From assembly GCA_030262795.1 (NCBI GenBank), contig JAJSZO010000062.1, forward strand, positions 6,177-12,492: DNA of 6,316 nt, in the 5' to 3' direction. The notes under the pieces were generated by a model. The model saw only the letters and a program-made list of their open reading frames with translations. It ran no database searches and was not told where the DNA came from. The position numbers and the translations under genes are program-made. Below are positions 5,819 through 6,316 of this stretch, piece after piece; positions within the stretch are counted from its first letter, which is position 1, and each line of letters opens with the position of its first letter. Source of the DNA: Deltaproteobacteria bacterium. GTDB lineage: Bacteria; Desulfobacterota; Desulfobacteria; Desulfobacterales; ETH-SRB1.

Positions 5819-6046
5819 ATGAGTGAGATAAGAATGACAGGAGAAATAAGAACGGATTATGATTGCGAAATCACAGGTCTTCCCGCTGAAAGATGGGGTG
5901 AAGCGGTGTTCAAGGTCGGAGACGAAGAAATAGTTCTGGAAGTCAGCGCGGAGAAAAATATTATAGTATCAATAATGGCTGGAGATGATGCAGTATGGAA
6001 GGGAACCCTGAAAGGATTAAAAGAACTTCTTAAAAGCCAGGGCTAA
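5819..6046 (+). CDS. Small acidic protein of unknown function, downstream of nadK
   Basis: A 75-residue protein I do not recognise. It has no signal peptide, no membrane segment and no cysteine cluster (its single cysteine is residue 16). The composition is rich in Glu, Asp, Lys and Gly. Alternating hydrophobic stretches (VFKVGDEEIVLEVSA and IIVSIMA) suggest a small beta-rich domain followed by a C-terminal helix (LKGLKELLK). AGGAGG (5808-5813) is a near-perfect ribosome-binding site five bases before the ATG, and it overlaps the nadK TAG stop, so translation coupling with nadK is likely. The strong initiation signals and a gap of only nine bases make it a real gene. A link to NADP metabolism is suggested only by position. 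Confidence 0.85.
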   Translation: MSEIRMTGEIRTDYDCEITGLPAERWGEAVFKVGDEEIVLEVSAEKNIIVSIMAGDDAVWKGTLKGLKELLKSQG

Positions 6047-6079
6047 AACGGTTGTCGGTTTACGGTTCACGGTTTACCT

Positions 6080-6140
6080 GGTCCCCATGCTCCAGAGTGG
6101 GAACCCATATGCTATATATTCCCATGCTGGAGCATGAGAA
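6080..6140. repeat. Pair of inverted CATGCTCCAG hairpins
   Basis: The first unit (6080-6105) pairs GGT.CCCA with TGGG.ACC around TGCTCCAGAG. The second (6119-6140) pairs CATGCT with AGCATG and TTC with GAA. The second is an inverted, diverged copy of the first, with about 19 of 25 positions agreeing. They resemble the widespread TTCCCA-GCTCCAGC-TGGGAA intergenic repeats seen in many environmental bacteria, which is a recollection and not a search result. Confidence 0.55.
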
Positions 6141-6156
6141 CGAGAAATATTGCATT

Positions 6157-6293
6157 AAAAAAACGTATCCTATTCAAATTCCGTGGTAAATTAATTTACT
6201 TAAAAAATAACTTATTGATATTACACTATTTATTTTTTTTAAAGTTCAAATTTTTCAGTTTTACCACGGAATTTGAATAGGATACAAAAAAAC
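6157..6293. mobile_element. MITE-like element with 26-bp perfect inverted ends and 8-bp target duplication
   Basis: Terminal inverted repeats of 26 bp are perfect: 6165-6190 begins GTATCCTATTCAAATTCC, and 6260-6285 is its complement. The 69-bp interior is very AT-rich and has no ORF. The 121-bp unit is flanked by identical AAAAAAAC octamers at 6157-6164 and 6286-6293, consistent with a target-site duplication. However, the repeat is low-complexity, so part of the match could be chance. Perfect termini suggest recent insertion. No transposase is present, so movement would need enzymes supplied in trans. Transcribed RNA would form a very stable hairpin that could end or protect the nadK operon mRNA. 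Confidence 0.7.
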
Positions 6294-6316
6294 CGATAAC
6301 CGTAAACCGATTAGAA

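Larger units (their letters stand above)
6055..6310. repeat. Outer CGGTTTACGGTT palindrome enclosing other repeats
   Basis: Positions 6055-6075 and 6290-6310 are inverted repeats matching 19 of 21, with the perfect core CGGTTTACGGTT / AACCGTAAACCG (6056-6067 and 6298-6309). Each arm is internally repetitive (CGGTTTACGGTTCACGGTTTAC on the left). The arms enclose two small hairpins and the MITE-like element, which suggests successive insertions into an older palindromic repeat located downstream of the nadK operon. Confidence 0.65.

Noticed and set aside
6165..6285. Intrinsic terminator for the nadK operon
   Set aside because: The stem is long and perfect, but on the plus strand an A tract follows instead of a T tract, so the MITE-like interpretation is preferred.

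Overview
The window reads as a piece of a moderately AT-rich bacterial chromosome, most likely from an anaerobic deltaproteobacterium (Desulfobacterota). This is inferred from a c-type-heme periplasmic sensor paired with a sigma-54 response regulator, a LivK-type binding lipoprotein, and intergenic spaces filled with short palindromic repeats. No ribosomal RNA or other taxonomic marker is present, so the assignment is tentative.

Minus-strand block (4513 down to 1). A branched-chain amino acid-type substrate-binding lipoprotein (4513-3353) is followed, after 863 bp without a convincing gene, by a two-component system. This consists of a 640-residue sigma-54-dependent response regulator (2489-567) and, 16 nt further on, the N-terminal 183 residues of a membrane sensor (550-1) that runs off the window edge. 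The sensor has one visible membrane segment and a periplasmic domain with a CxxCH haem-c motif at residues 155-159, so it is probably a redox or gas-sensing histidine kinase. The regulator has a receiver, a coiled coil, a GAF-like region, an AAA+ domain with GAFTGA, and a Fis-type HTH. A good sigma-70-like promoter (2757-2728, minus) precedes this pair and gives a leader of about 230 nt that contains hairpins. No LIV permease or ATPase gene is visible.

Plus-strand block (4958-6046). NAD kinase (nadK, probable TTG start) is followed directly by an unrecognised 75-residue acidic protein. The ribosome-binding site of the second gene overlaps the nadK stop codon, so the two are very likely co-transcribed. 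A TATAAT box and a large perfect palindrome lie in the nadK leader.

Non-coding spaces. The most striking content of the window is its density of inverted-repeat elements. They are: a 182-bp near-continuous palindrome (2765-2946); paired GCGCCC hairpins around a GACAGGAT hairpin (2547-2688); a 138-bp hairpin element just upstream of the binding-protein gene (4533-4670); a palindrome with 25-bp perfect arms, each arm itself a palindrome (4838-4896); and a 121-bp MITE-like element with 26-bp perfect terminal repeats and an 8-bp flanking duplication (6157-6293) that sits inside an older outer palindrome (6055-6310). A stretch on the minus strand (3268-3025) looks like decayed coding sequence.

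No CRISPR array, tRNA, rRNA or transposase gene was found, and no complete new defence or mobile system can be supported. The best candidates for follow-up are the haem-sensor/sigma-54 pair and the palindromic elements.
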